NCBI RefSeq assembly: GCF_017573545.1
Contig: NZ_JAGEOK010000013.1
Span: 1-64,000, forward strand
DNA from: Actinomadura nitritigenes
GTDB lineage: Bacteria > Actinomycetota > Actinomycetes > Streptosporangiales > Streptosporangiaceae
DNA length: 64,000 nt
Direction: 5' to 3'
Shown: one piece after another, positions 1 to 7,416 of the stretch
Position numbering within the stretch: the stretch's first letter is position 1
Layout: every line of letters starts with the position of its first letter
Notes under the pieces: model-generated
Seen by the model: the letters and a program-made list of their open reading frames with translations, nothing else
The model's database searches: none
What the model was told of the DNA's origin: nothing
Translations under genes and position numbers: made by a program

Positions 1-1
1 C

Positions 2-118
2 AGCAACACCCAACGCACCCACCGCCTGGCACCCTGGCTGGAGTACTACAACACCCAACGCCCACACACCGCACTCGGCGGTCACCCACCCATCAGCCGC
101 CTGTCACCAACCTCATGA
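2..118 (+). pseudogene. C-terminal fragment of an IS481-like (DDE) transposase, cut by the window edge
   Basis: The open frame runs from the window edge to a TGA at 116-118. It encodes about 38 residues ending in an LEYYNTQRPHTALGG-type stretch followed by PPISRL. The YN-x-x-RPH-x-ALGG motif followed by P-x-x-R is the usual C-terminus of IS481/IS3-group integrase-core transposases, just after the last catalytic Glu region. Only the tail is visible, so I cannot tell whether the copy is intact to the left. I see no terminal inverted repeat in the 140 bases that follow. It could be an intact insertion sequence that continues outside the window. Confidence 0.7.
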
Positions 119-257
119 CCGAGTACAACTAGCGGCCGCGTGCCGGAGGCGGCGGCCGTCGCCGGGAGGGCGGGCCGGGCGGATCAGGCAAGGGAGGAAA
201 TGATGCGGGTCCCGGCCTCGGGGGGATGGGCCGGGACCCGCGGTCCGTGACGAGGCG

Positions 258-530
258 TCAGCGCGTGGCGGCCTCGATGTTCTGCTGGGACTTGCGGATG
301 TCCTGGCTGCCCTGCTCCAGCGCGAGGGCCATCTTGTCGAACGCGGTCTTGGCCTCGGCCCAGGCGCTGCGGAACCGGTCGGCGCCGGGGCCCCACCAGG
401 CGGCGCTGCTGCTGACCGTGCGGCCGTTGAGGTCCCTGATCAGGGCGTCCAGGTTCTTGGAGTGCTTGCTGAAGATCCGGGACAGCTCCTCCAGCTCGCC
501 GAGGTTGGCGCCGCGCTTGTCACCGCTCAT
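258..530 (-). CDS. WXG100-family (ESAT-6-like) protein
   Basis: This 90-residue protein begins MSGDKRG. The ATG at 528-530 has a GGAGGG Shine-Dalgarno 8 nt upstream, so I prefer it to the longer in-frame extension to 785. Family hallmarks are the length near 100 residues, two predicted helices and a central W-W-G turn at residues 45-47 (the WXG motif). A helical C-terminus ends in QQNIEAATR. WXG100 proteins are substrates of, or partners in, type VII (ESX) secretion and usually act as helical-hairpin dimers. No second WXG100 gene, EccC ATPase or LXG toxin lies next to it, so its secretion machine and partner must be encoded elsewhere. Function beyond family membership is not determinable. Confidence 0.85.
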   Translation of the reverse strand: MSGDKRGANLGELEELSRIFSKHSKNLDALIRDLNGRTVSSSAAWWGPGADRFRSAWAEAKTAFDKMALALEQGSQDIRKSQQNIEAATR

Positions 531-880
531 CGCTCCGACCCTCCGTCGCCGATCCGCCGCCCGCCGGGAGCGGGACTTCAACTGGAACGTTTTCCGGTCC
601 TGCCGCACTGCGAAAGAATGGCGCCAGCCTACGCCTCCCCGATCACGGGAATCCAGCGGCACATCGGAGATCGGGCGGCGAAACACCCGTAATCCCGCCG
701 TTCGACTGTGACCGGATGTGGCCACACGGCCCCCGCCAGGTGGAGGTTTCGCGGCCCGGCGCCACCGTCCGGCGACGCTCCGCAATGCCGTGACCGGCTT
801 AATTACTGTCCGTCAAGGGCATTTCAGAGCGACCACGCCGCGGGCTTTCCGGAACGACGCCCGCAATGCCGGAAAGAACG
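531..880. other. 350-base gap upstream of the WXG100 gene
   Basis: I see no credible gene here. Longer frames in this stretch are low-quality extensions of neighbouring genes. It must carry the WXG100 promoter near its left end. At its right end is an 8-bp inverted repeat (CTTTCCGG at 845-852, CCGGAAAG at 869-876) just past the stop of the minus-strand gene at 881. That repeat may act as the terminator of that gene, although no T tract follows it. Confidence 0.4.
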
Positions 881-1423
881 TCAGCGGGAGCTCGGGGCCG
901 GGTCGTTCACCGGCTGCGCCTTCGGATCGAGGACCCGCTCGCCCACCAGGACGATGTCGTCGCCGCGCTGGCGGAAGTCGAACCGGCGCGGGACCGACTG
1001 GGTGACCTTGCCCGTGCGGTAGCGGACGACGGTGTGCTCGATGGCGTCCAGCGTGATCCGGTCGCCGGTGCGGACGGCGCGCCGGGCGTCCAGGCTGGTG
1101 CGGGCGCCGGTGTAGGCGGGGCCGCCCTCGACGGGGGCGCGGTTGCTGTTCTCCAGCTCGTGGAAGGCCCGCTCCTGGACGCGGGCGACGCGCGGGGAGA
1201 TCCGGACGCCGAGGACCTCGGTCGGCACCTCGGGATGCGGGCGCGCGTGCCGCTGGACGAGCGCCTCGGAGCGGCCCTGGAGCAGCGTTCCGGCGGCGGC
1301 CGTGAGCTGCCGGGTGGTGACCGCGTCCACGGCGGACGGGCCGCTCCGGACGGCGGACGACGGCGCCGCGAGGCAGCAGGCCAGGACCACCCCGAGTCCG
1401 GCCCGGGTCCAGTGGCGAGCCAT
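881..1423 (-). CDS. Putative secreted protein of unknown function
   Basis: The protein is about 180 residues. The chosen ATG (1421-1423, MARHWTRAG) has GGAAGG about 10 nt upstream; an in-frame ATG at 1436-1438 sits within that Shine-Dalgarno and is less likely. The N-terminus has basic residues followed by a hydrophobic stretch, GLGVVLACCLAAPSSA, resembling a Sec signal peptide. The remainder is charged, with a C-terminal half that looks beta-rich (TGDRITLDAIEHTVVRYRTG and following). I recognise no catalytic motif or named domain. It stands alone between the WXG100 and rpmE2 genes. It is most likely an exported or surface protein; function unknown. Confidence 0.6.
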   Translation of the reverse strand: MARHWTRAGLGVVLACCLAAPSSAVRSGPSAVDAVTTRQLTAAAGTLLQGRSEALVQRHARPHPEVPTEVLGVRISPRVARVQERAFHELENSNRAPVEGGPAYTGARTSLDARRAVRTGDRITLDAIEHTVVRYRTGKVTQSVPRRFDFRQRGDDIVLVGERVLDPKAQPVNDPAPSSR

Positions 1424-1459
1424 CCGGCCCCTTCCCATGCGTTCCCGCTCGCTGACGAG

Positions 1460-1505
1460 GCTGATCAGCGGCGAAGCTCGGTGGCGAAGCTGATCAGTGG
1501 CGAAG
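1460..1505 (+). repeat. Pair of 17-bp direct repeats
   Basis: GCTGATCAGCGGCGAAG at 1460-1476 recurs with a single mismatch as GCTGATCAGTGGCGAAG at 1489-1505, and a third partial copy (GTGGCGAAG) lies between them. Each copy contains the palindrome CTGATCAG. They lie in the divergent intergenic region between the secreted-protein gene and rpmE2. They may be a local duplication or paired regulator sites. Confidence 0.45.
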
Positions 1506-1553
1506 ATACACCGGCGCGGCGGGGCTTCGGGCGATCCTCGGGAAACGGGGGAA

Positions 1554-1568
1554 TGAAAACCGTTGCCA
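1554..1568 (+). promoter_or_regulatory. Candidate Zur box upstream of rpmE2
   Basis: TGAAAACCGTTGCCA is an imperfect palindrome of the form TG-n2-AAC-n-GTT-n2-CA, 43 bases before the rpmE2 start. Actinobacterial Zur boxes have this TGaaAAC/GTTttCA arrangement and commonly control zinc-independent ribosomal protein paralogues. The site and the gene it precedes agree, which raises confidence. Binding itself is inferred. Confidence 0.6.
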
Positions 1569-1610
1569 CCCCGTTGGGAGGGGTGAACAGCCGAGAACCA
1601 GGGAGGAACG

Positions 1611-1856
1611 ATGAGGAACAGGATCCACCCGGAGTACCGGCCCGTGGTCTTCCGCGACCGCGGTGCGGACTACGCCTTCCTGACCCGTTCGACGGCCGAG
1701 ACGGACCGGACGATCGAGTGGACGGACGGCCGCACCTACCCGCTGGTCGACGTGGACGTGTCGTCCGCGAGCCACCCGTTCTACACGGGCCGCCAGCAGG
1801 TCCTGGACACCACCGGGGCGGTCGAGCGGTTCAACCGCCGGTACAACCGGAGCTGA
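1611..1856 (+). CDS. rpmE2: Type B 50S ribosomal protein L31 (zinc-free form)
   Basis: The 81-residue protein starts at an ATG with GGGAGG spaced 4 nt upstream. It carries the type B L31 landmarks: IHPEYRPVVF near the N-terminus, FLTRST, DRTIEW, the SSASHPFYTG block and the C-terminal VERFNRRY. The CxxC zinc-binding cysteines of type A L31 are absent, and the protein has no cysteine at all. It therefore substitutes for the zinc-containing L31 on the large ribosomal subunit when zinc is scarce, releasing zinc from ribosomes. The Zur-box candidate just upstream fits repression under zinc-replete conditions. A strong hairpin terminator follows. Confidence 0.93.
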   Translation: MRNRIHPEYRPVVFRDRGADYAFLTRSTAETDRTIEWTDGRTYPLVDVDVSSASHPFYTGRQQVLDTTGAVERFNRRYNRS

Positions 1857-1920
1857 CACGTCCGGACGCGCCCGCCGGGCCGCCAACGCGCCCCGCGCGG
1901 CCCCGGGCACGTCCGATCCA

Positions 1921-1949
1921 AGGCCCGCGCCTCCCCGAGGCGCGGGCCT
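1921..1949 (+). terminator. Intrinsic-type terminator after rpmE2
   Basis: A perfect 13-bp stem (AGGCCCGCGCCTC at 1921-1933 and its complement at 1937-1949) closes a 3-nt loop and is followed by TCGCC. It lies 64 bases past the rpmE2 stop, as expected for a GC-rich actinobacterial terminator with a weak T tract. Confidence 0.75.
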
Positions 1950-2115
1950 TCGCCGTGCCCGGACGCCCCGGGGACCGCGCCGCGCCCGGGGCGGGCTTCG
2001 CCCGAGAGCGCCTGGTGGCAGGGGTTCGCGCGATAGGTCCCGCTGAGCGGCATCCGCCCTGAAATCTGGCCTCCCGGTGCAATAAGGAGGGCCTTACGAA
2101 AACCTCGAACGGCGG

Positions 2116-2126
2116 TTATCTAGACT
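2116..2126 (+). promoter_or_regulatory. Candidate -10 region of the acyl-CoA carboxylase gene
   Basis: TTATCTAGACT contains overlapping -10-like hexamers (TTATCT, TAGACT) in an otherwise GC-rich leader. A TTACGA at 2094-2099 could serve as -35 for TTATCT with a 16-bp spacer. The GTG start follows 28 bases later, so a short leader carrying the Shine-Dalgarno is expected. This is motif reading only. Confidence 0.35.
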
Positions 2127-2154
2127 GCGTGCGAGGTTTAGGGAGGAGACCCAC

Positions 2155-3921
2155 GTGCGCAAGGTCCTGATCGCCAACCGCGGTGAGATCGCGGTTCGTA
2201 TAGCCCGTGCCTGTCGCGATGCGGGGCTGGCCAGTGTCGCGGTGTACGCCGAACCCGATCTGGAGGCGCTGCACGTACGGGTCGCCGACGAGGCGTACGC
2301 CCTGGGCGGCCAGACCGCGGCGGACAGCTACCTGGACATCGAGAAGCTCCTGAAGGTCGCCGCCGAGGCCGGTGCGGACGCCGTGCACCCCGGCTACGGG
2401 TTCCTGGCGGAGAACGCCGACTTCGCGGCGGCCGTCGAGAACGCGGGGCTCACCTGGATCGGCCCGCCGCCCGCCGCGATCACCGCGCTCGGCGACAAGG
2501 TGCAGGCCCGGCACATCGCCCAGAAGGTGGGCGCGCCGCTGGTCGCCGGCACCAAGGACCCGGTGTCGGGCGCGGACGAGGTCGTCGCGTTCGCCGAGGA
2601 GCACGGCCTGCCGATCGCGATCAAGGCGGCGTTCGGCGGCGGCGGCCGCGGCCTGAAGGTCGCCCGCAGGCTGGAGGAGGTCGCCGAGCTGTACGAGTCG
2701 GCGGTCCGCGAGGCGGTCGGCGCGTTCGGCCGCGGCGAGTGCTTCGTCGAGCGGTACCTGGACAAGCCGCGGCACGTCGAGACCCAGTGCCTGGCCGACA
2801 AGCACGGCAACGTCGTCGTCGTGTCCACCCGGGACTGCTCGCTGCAGCGCCGCCACCAGAAGCTCGTCGAGGAGGCCCCCGCGCCGTACCTGTCGGACGA
2901 GCAGCTCGAGCTGCTGTACACCTCGTCCAAGGCCATCCTGAGGGAGGCCGGCTACGTCGGCGCGGGGACCTGCGAGTTCCTCGTCGGCCAGGACGGGACG
3001 ATCTCCTTCCTGGAGGTCAACACCCGGCTGCAGGTCGAGCACCCGGTGACCGAGGAGGTCGCGGGCGTCGACCTCGTCCGGGAGATGTTCCGGGTCGCCG
3101 ACGGCGAGGAGATCGGCTACGACGACCCGGTGCTGCGCGGCCACTCGTTCGAGTTCCGGCTGAACGCCGAGGACGCGGGGCGCGGCTTCCTCCCCGCGGT
3201 CGGCACGCTGACCGCGTTCGACCCGCCGTCCGGCCCCGGCGTCCGGCTGGACTCCGGCTACGTCGCCGGGCAGACCGTCCCGCAGGCGTTCGACTCGCTG
3301 ATCGCCAAGCTGATCGTGACCGGCGCGACCCGCCGGCAGGCCGCCGAGCGGGCCAAGCGGGCGCTGGACGAGTTCGTGATCGACGGCATGCCGACCGTGC
3401 TGCCGTTCCACCGGGTCGTGCTGGACGACCCGGCGTTCGTCCCGGCGGACGACGAGACGCCGTTCAGCGTCCACACCCGCTGGATCGAGACGGAGTTCGA
3501 CAACCGGATCCCGCCGTTCGACGCCGCCGCCGCGGGCGAGGAGGCCGAGGCGGGCGAGCGCGAGCGCGTCACCGTGGAGGTCGGCGGCCGGCGCATCGAG
3601 GTCGTGCTGCCCGCCGGCCTGGGCGCGTCCGCGGCGCCCGCGGCCGGCAAGGGCGCGCCCGCCAAGCGGCGCGGCGGCAAGAAGGGCGGCGGCGCCCAGG
3701 CGTCCGGCGACTCCCTGGTCAGCCCGATGCAGGGCACGATCGTCAAGACGGTCGTGGAGGACGGCGCGACGGTCGCGGCGGGCGACACCATCGTCGTCCT
3801 GGAGGCCATGAAGATGGAGCAGCCGCTCACCGCGCACAAGGCGGGCACGATCAGCGGCCTGTCCGCCGAGGTCGGCCAGACCGTCTCCTCCGGGGCGGTC
3901 ATCTGCGAGATCAAGGACTGA
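2155..3921 (+). CDS. Acyl-CoA carboxylase alpha subunit (biotin carboxylase plus biotin carrier domain)
   Basis: The protein is 588 residues from GTG, with GGGAGGAG 7 nt upstream. It begins KVLIANRGEIAVRIAR, the biotin carboxylase N-terminal signature. An ATP-grasp glycine-rich loop (AFGGGGRGLKV) lies near residues 158-168, then the FLEVNTRLQVEHPVTE catalytic block. A basic, Ala/Gly/Lys-rich linker follows, and then a BCCP domain with the biotinylation motif EAMKMEQP (Lys553). This single-chain layout matches the alpha subunits of actinobacterial acetyl-/propionyl-CoA carboxylases (AccA2/AccA3 type). It carboxylates its own biotin using ATP and bicarbonate and passes CO2 to a beta carboxyltransferase not present nearby. 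It probably feeds malonyl- and methylmalonyl-CoA synthesis. Which acyl-CoA is used depends on the beta partner. Confidence 0.95.
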   Translation: MRKVLIANRGEIAVRIARACRDAGLASVAVYAEPDLEALHVRVADEAYALGGQTAADSYLDIEKLLKVAAEAGADAVHPGYGFLAENADFAAAVENAGLTWIGPPPAAITALGDKVQARHIAQKVGAPLVAGTKDPVSGADEVVAFAEEHGLPIAIKAAFGGGGRGLKVARRLEEVAELYESAVREAVGAFGRGECFVERYLDKPRHVETQCLADKHGNVVVVSTRDCSLQRRHQKLVEEAPAPYLSDEQLELLYTSSKAILREAGYVGAGTCEFLVGQDGTISFLEVNTRLQVEHPVTEEVAGVDLVREMFRVADGEEIGYDDPVLRGHSFEFRLNAEDAGRGFLPAVGTLTAFDPPSGPGVRLDSGYVAGQTVPQAFDSLIAKLIVTGATRRQAAERAKRALDEFVIDGMPTVLPFHRVVLDDPAFVPADDETPFSVHTRWIETEFDNRIPPFDAAAAGEEAEAGERERVTVEVGGRRIEVVLPAGLGASAAPAAGKGAPAKRRGGKKGGGAQASGDSLVSPMQGTIVKTVVEDGATVAAGDTIVVLEAMKMEQPLTAHKAGTISGLSAEVGQTVSSGAVICEIKD

Positions 3922-3940
3922 CGCACGGCTTCTGCCACGG

Positions 3941-3972
3941 CACCCCCGTCCGGCCCGGTTCGGAGGGGGGTG
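3941..3972 (+). terminator. Terminator after the carboxylase gene
   Basis: CACCCCCGTCC (3941-3951) pairs with GGAGGGGGGTG (3962-3972) with one mismatch across a 10-nt loop, followed by TCGTTTTCGT. Stem plus T-rich tail directly after the stop codon at 3921 is a good Rho-independent terminator. Confidence 0.75.
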
Positions 3973-4055
3973 TCGTTTTCGTCACTAAAAGCGGTTTTTA
4001 CGGAACGCGTGCGGCGGCCCGGTCGTCGGCCCTCATGAGGGGGCAGACTGACATC

Positions 4056-5507
4056 ATGAGTTCCGAGATCCGTACCGTCCGGCCGGTACTCCGCGCCGCG
4101 GTATCGGCGATGGTCCTCGCCGTGGCGGTGCTGGCGGGCCTCGCGGCCCCCGGCCTCGCCGCACCCGCGCACGCCGCGTCAGCGCACTCCGCTTCCGCGC
4201 ACTCCGCGTCCGCGCTGCCGGCGTCCGCGCAGGCCGAGCCCGCGCGGGCGACGGCCCAGGCCGTGCCCGCCGACACCGTCGGGCAGATCGCCAAGGGCCT
4301 GCTCGGCTCGCGGCTGTACGTCACCAGCGACTCCGGCGCGAACCTGTCGGCGGCCGACCAGCAGCAGATCAGGTCGGCGCTGAACGGCGACCACGACGCC
4401 GACATCCGCGCCGTCGTCGTCCGCAACGACGTGAGCGGGCCGCAGGTCGGGCAGATGCTGAAGGCCGTCGCGAACCGCGTCGGCAAGGGCCAGACCTACG
4501 TCGCGATCACCGCCGACGGCACCCGGATGGGCGGGATCTCCAAGAAGCTCGACAGCAACGAGATCAACCAGCTCGTGACCCGCACCGACGGCTCGCCGCT
4601 CAAGCAGCGGCTGATCCAGTTCGGGAACCTCGCCGAGAAGAAGGTCGACGACCAGGCCCGGTCCGGCGCGGTCGTCGGGTACGTCGTGATCGGCGTCCTC
4701 GTCCTGATCGCGGCGGCCGTCACCAGCGTCGTCCTGGTCGCCCGCAAGCGGCGCCGCGAACGGCACGCCCGGCAGATGGCCGACCTGAAGCAGGGCGTCC
4801 AGGAGGACGTCACGCTGCTCGGCGAGGACATCGCCCGGCTCGACCTCAACGTCATGGACCCCGGTCTCGATCCGGAGACCCGCGCCGACTACGAGCGCGC
4901 CATGAACTCCTACGACAAGGCCAAGACGGCGACCGAGCGCGCCCAGAGGCCCCAGGACATGCAGGCCGTCACCACCGCGCTCGAGGACGGCCGGTACTAC
5001 ATGACCGCGACCCGCGCCCGCCTGGCGGGCGAGCCCGTGCCCGAGCGGCGCCCGCCGTGCTTCTTCAACCCGCAGCACGGCCCGTCCGTCCAGGACGTGA
5101 CGTGGGCGCCTCCGGGCGGCGTGGCGCGGTCCGTGCCGGTCTGCGCGGCGGACGCCCGGGCCGTCATGGAGGGCCACGACCCGGACGTCCGGATGGTCCC
5201 GTACGGGGGCGGCCGGCGGCCGTACTGGGACGCGGGCCCCGCCTACGCGCCCTACGCCGGCGGCTACTACTACGGCTACGGCGGCTTCGACCTGCTCAGC
5301 GGCCTGCTGCTCGGCACCGCGCTGGGGTCGATGATGGGCGGCGGCTTCGGCTGGGGCGGCGGCTACTACGGCGACGGCGGCGGATTCGGCGGCGGCGACG
5401 GCGGCTTCGGGGGCGACGGCGGCGACGTCGGCGGCGGCTGGGACTTCGGCAGCGGCGACTTCGGCGGCGGCGGAGACTGGGGCGGCAACGATTTCGGCGG
5501 CTTCTGA
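4056..5507 (+). CDS. Large membrane-anchored exported protein with glycine-rich tail
   Basis: The protein is 483 residues. The ATG at 4056 has GAGGGGG about 12 nt upstream; an in-frame ATG at 4035 lacks a site. Layout: signal peptide (residues 1-32, ending LAAPAHA), a short Ala-Ser-His repeat, a globular extracytoplasmic region to about residue 200, one membrane segment (about 204-227, GYVVIGVLVLIAAAVTSVVL) followed by a strongly basic stop-transfer KRRRER, then a helical cytoplasmic region. It closes with about 110 residues rich in Gly, Tyr, Asp and Phe. A PPCFFNPQHGP...VPVCAADA segment holds two cysteines that could bind metal or pair. Its organisation resembles TPM-like actinobacterial membrane proteins, but I cannot assign a named domain with certainty. 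It is probably co-transcribed with the next gene, 15 bases downstream. Function unknown. Confidence 0.75.
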   Translation: MSSEIRTVRPVLRAAVSAMVLAVAVLAGLAAPGLAAPAHAASAHSASAHSASALPASAQAEPARATAQAVPADTVGQIAKGLLGSRLYVTSDSGANLSAADQQQIRSALNGDHDADIRAVVVRNDVSGPQVGQMLKAVANRVGKGQTYVAITADGTRMGGISKKLDSNEINQLVTRTDGSPLKQRLIQFGNLAEKKVDDQARSGAVVGYVVIGVLVLIAAAVTSVVLVARKRRRERHARQMADLKQGVQEDVTLLGEDIARLDLNVMDPGLDPETRADYERAMNSYDKAKTATERAQRPQDMQAVTTALEDGRYYMTATRARLAGEPVPERRPPCFFNPQHGPSVQDVTWAPPGGVARSVPVCAADARAVMEGHDPDVRMVPYGGGRRPYWDAGPAYAPYAGGYYYGYGGFDLLSGLLLGTALGSMMGGGFGWGGGYYGDGGGFGGGDGGFGGDGGDVGGGWDFGSGDFGGGGDWGGNDFGGF

Positions 5508-5522
5508 GGTGGTCTCCCGAGC

Positions 5523-5843
5523 ATGACCCGCATCCCAGGCGACCCGGGGCCCTTGGGCCGCGTCCGGTACGCCCTGGGGTTCCGGCTGCCGCCCCGCAAC
5601 CGCGAGTGGGTGCGGCACGACCTCACCGACGCGGGCTGGCGGGGCCGGCTGCTGCTGAGGCACCTGTACGTGATGGTCCCGGTCTGCCTGCTGCTGGCGC
5701 TGCTGCCCGGCCCGACGTGGATCCGCGCCGCCGTCCCGCTGCTGGCGTTCCTCGCCAGCACCCTCACGGTCGCGATCACCGCCGAGGACCTGCGGCGGTC
5801 CCGCCTGCACCGCCACGGCCTGCACTCGCCCGACCGCCGCTGA
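5523..5843 (+). CDS. DUF5313-like small membrane protein
   Basis: The protein is 106 residues from an ATG 15 bases after the previous stop. The N-terminal half is soluble and basic (RYALGFRLPPRNREWVRHDLTD). Two adjacent hydrophobic segments follow, roughly residues 48-63 and 66-83. The C-terminus is short and Arg/His-rich. Length, the PPRNREWVRHDLT segment and the paired membrane helices match the actinobacterial DUF5313 family, which has no established function. The spacing suggests an operon with the preceding exported protein. Confidence 0.75.
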   Translation: MTRIPGDPGPLGRVRYALGFRLPPRNREWVRHDLTDAGWRGRLLLRHLYVMVPVCLLLALLPGPTWIRAAVPLLAFLASTLTVAITAEDLRRSRLHRHGLHSPDRR

Positions 5844-5900
5844 CCGCGCGCCGCCGACCGCGCGCCCGCCGACGGTGGCCGCCGACCCGTGCGCCGCCGA
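5844..5900 (+). repeat. Four imperfect tandem units (13-15 bp)
   Basis: Between two convergent genes there are four consecutive units resembling CCGCGCGCCGCCGA (5844-5857, 5858-5872, 5873-5885, 5886-5900), each ending GCCGA. No hairpin of obvious terminator quality is seen here. This looks like a small repeat expansion in an intergenic tail. Confidence 0.45.
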
Positions 5901-5929
5901 CCGGCCGGTCACGGCGCCGTCAGGGCGTC

Positions 5930-7324
5930 CTAGTACGCGTGCTCGGACATCAGGCGGCGGGACGCCTCGGTGATGCTGCCCGACAGCGACGGGTACACCG
6001 CGAACGTGTGCGCGACCTGCTCGACCGTCAGGTGCTGCTGCACGGCGACCGACACGCCGAGGATCAGCTCGCTGGCCCGCGGCGCCACGATCACGCCGCC
6101 CAGCACGATCCCCGTGGACGGCCGGCAGAACAGCTTCACGAAGCCGTCCTCGAAGCCCTGCATCTTGGCGCGCGCGTTGGTGAACAGCGGCAGCATGACC
6201 GTCCGGGCGTTGACCTCGCCGGAGTCGACCATGTGCTGCGTCACCCCGACCGACGCCACCTCGGGGTCGGTGAAGATGTTGGAGGCGACCCAGCCGAGCT
6301 TCAGCGGCTGGACGGCCTCGCCGAGCGCGTGCCACATCGCGATCCGGCCCTGCATCCCCGCCACCGACGCCAGCATCAGGATGCCGGTGCAGTCGCCGGA
6401 CGCGTAGATGTGCGGGACGGACGTCCGGGAGACCTTGTCGACCTCCACGAACCCGCGCTTGTCGCAGGAGACGCCGACCTCCTCCAGGCCGATGCCCGTG
6501 GTGTTCGGCACCATCCCGACCGTCATCAGGCAGTGCGTGCCCTCGACCTTGCTCCCGTCCTCCAGCGTGACGATCACGCCGTTCCCGGACCGTTCGACGC
6601 CCGCGGCCCGCGACCGCGACATCACGTTCATCCCGCGCCGCAGGAACACCTCCTGCAGCACGGACGCGGCGTCGGCGTCCTCCGTCGGCAGGATCCGGTC
6701 CCGCGAGGACACCAGCGTGACCTTCGACCCCAGCGACAGGTACGCCCCGGCCAGCTCGGCGCCGGTGACGCCGGACCCGACCACGATCAGCTCCTCGGGC
6801 AGCTCCGGCAGGTCGTACAGCTGCCGCCAGTTGAGGATCCGCTCCCCGTCCGGCTCGGCGCCGGGCAGCACCCGCGGCGTCGCGCCGGTCGCGATCAGCA
6901 CGATGTCGGCCCGGATCCGCCGCTCCCCGACCGCGACGACGTGCGGCTCCACCAGCCGCGCCTCGCCCCGGACGATCTTCACTTCCTCGTAGGCGAGCCG
7001 TTCCGCGACGTCGAACGACTGGGCCCGCGCGAGGTCCTTGACCCGCTTGTTCACGTTGGCCATGTCGACCTCGAGGCCGCCGACGATGCCGTCGGGGCCG
7101 CCGCTGAAGCGCAGCCCGAGCCCGGCGGACTCGGACATGACCGCCATACGGGTCGACGTGGCGATGAGCGTCTTGGAGGGGACGCAGTCGGTGAGCACGC
7201 ACGCGCCGCCGGGGCCGTCCCGCTCGATGACGGTCACGTCCGCGCCGAGCTGCGCCGCGACGAGTGCGGCCTCGTAGCCGCCCGGTCCTCCTCCGATGAT
7301 CACGATGCGGGTCACATCTCCCAT
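5930..7324 (-). CDS. FAD-dependent pyridine nucleotide-disulfide oxidoreductase family, LpdA-like NAD(P)H:quinone dehydrogenase
   Basis: The protein is 464 residues. An N-terminal FAD dinucleotide-binding fold (IVIIGGGPGGYEAA), the disulfide loop GGACVLTDCVPSKT (Cys42 and Cys47), a second NAD(P) fold (VVGSGVTGAELAGAYLSLG), the FAD-contacting YASGDCTG, and a dimerisation domain are all present. The C-terminal His-x-x-x-x-Glu base of lipoamide dehydrogenases is replaced: the equivalent segment reads VYPSLSGSITEA. M. tuberculosis LpdA (Rv3303c), which also heads this neighbourhood, is a quinone reductase rather than a lipoamide dehydrogenase. I infer the same here, although this protein keeps both loop cysteines. 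A GGAA element precedes the ATG at 7324; a GTG at 7316 is an alternative. The gene is divergent from the next. Confidence 0.88.
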   Translation of the reverse strand: MGDVTRIVIIGGGPGGYEAALVAAQLGADVTVIERDGPGGACVLTDCVPSKTLIATSTRMAVMSESAGLGLRFSGGPDGIVGGLEVDMANVNKRVKDLARAQSFDVAERLAYEEVKIVRGEARLVEPHVVAVGERRIRADIVLIATGATPRVLPGAEPDGERILNWRQLYDLPELPEELIVVGSGVTGAELAGAYLSLGSKVTLVSSRDRILPTEDADAASVLQEVFLRRGMNVMSRSRAAGVERSGNGVIVTLEDGSKVEGTHCLMTVGMVPNTTGIGLEEVGVSCDKRGFVEVDKVSRTSVPHIYASGDCTGILMLASVAGMQGRIAMWHALGEAVQPLKLGWVASNIFTDPEVASVGVTQHMVDSGEVNARTVMLPLFTNARAKMQGFEDGFVKLFCRPSTGIVLGGVIVAPRASELILGVSVAVQQHLTVEQVAHTFAVYPSLSGSITEASRRLMSEHAY

Positions 7325-7402
7325 TGTTTCCTACTCGGACCAGTGATAAGACCCGCGGGGGCGCGATCGCCGCTCCGCGCCGGTCCCGGCCCTCGTGTGG
7401 CG

Positions 7403-7408
7403 TAGCCT
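7403..7408 (+). promoter_or_regulatory. Candidate -10 element for a leaderless transcript
   Basis: TAGCCT ends 8 nt before the GTG at 7417, and there is no Shine-Dalgarno in between. The likely transcription start falls at or next to the GTG. Confidence 0.4.
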
Positions 7409-7416
7409 TGGCCAAC

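Noticed and set aside
2116..3837. 573-residue open frame antisense to the carboxylase gene
   Set aside because: It is the mirror of a very GC-rich coding region; composition is Arg/Asp/Leu-heavy and has no domain. The plus-strand gene has full family motifs.
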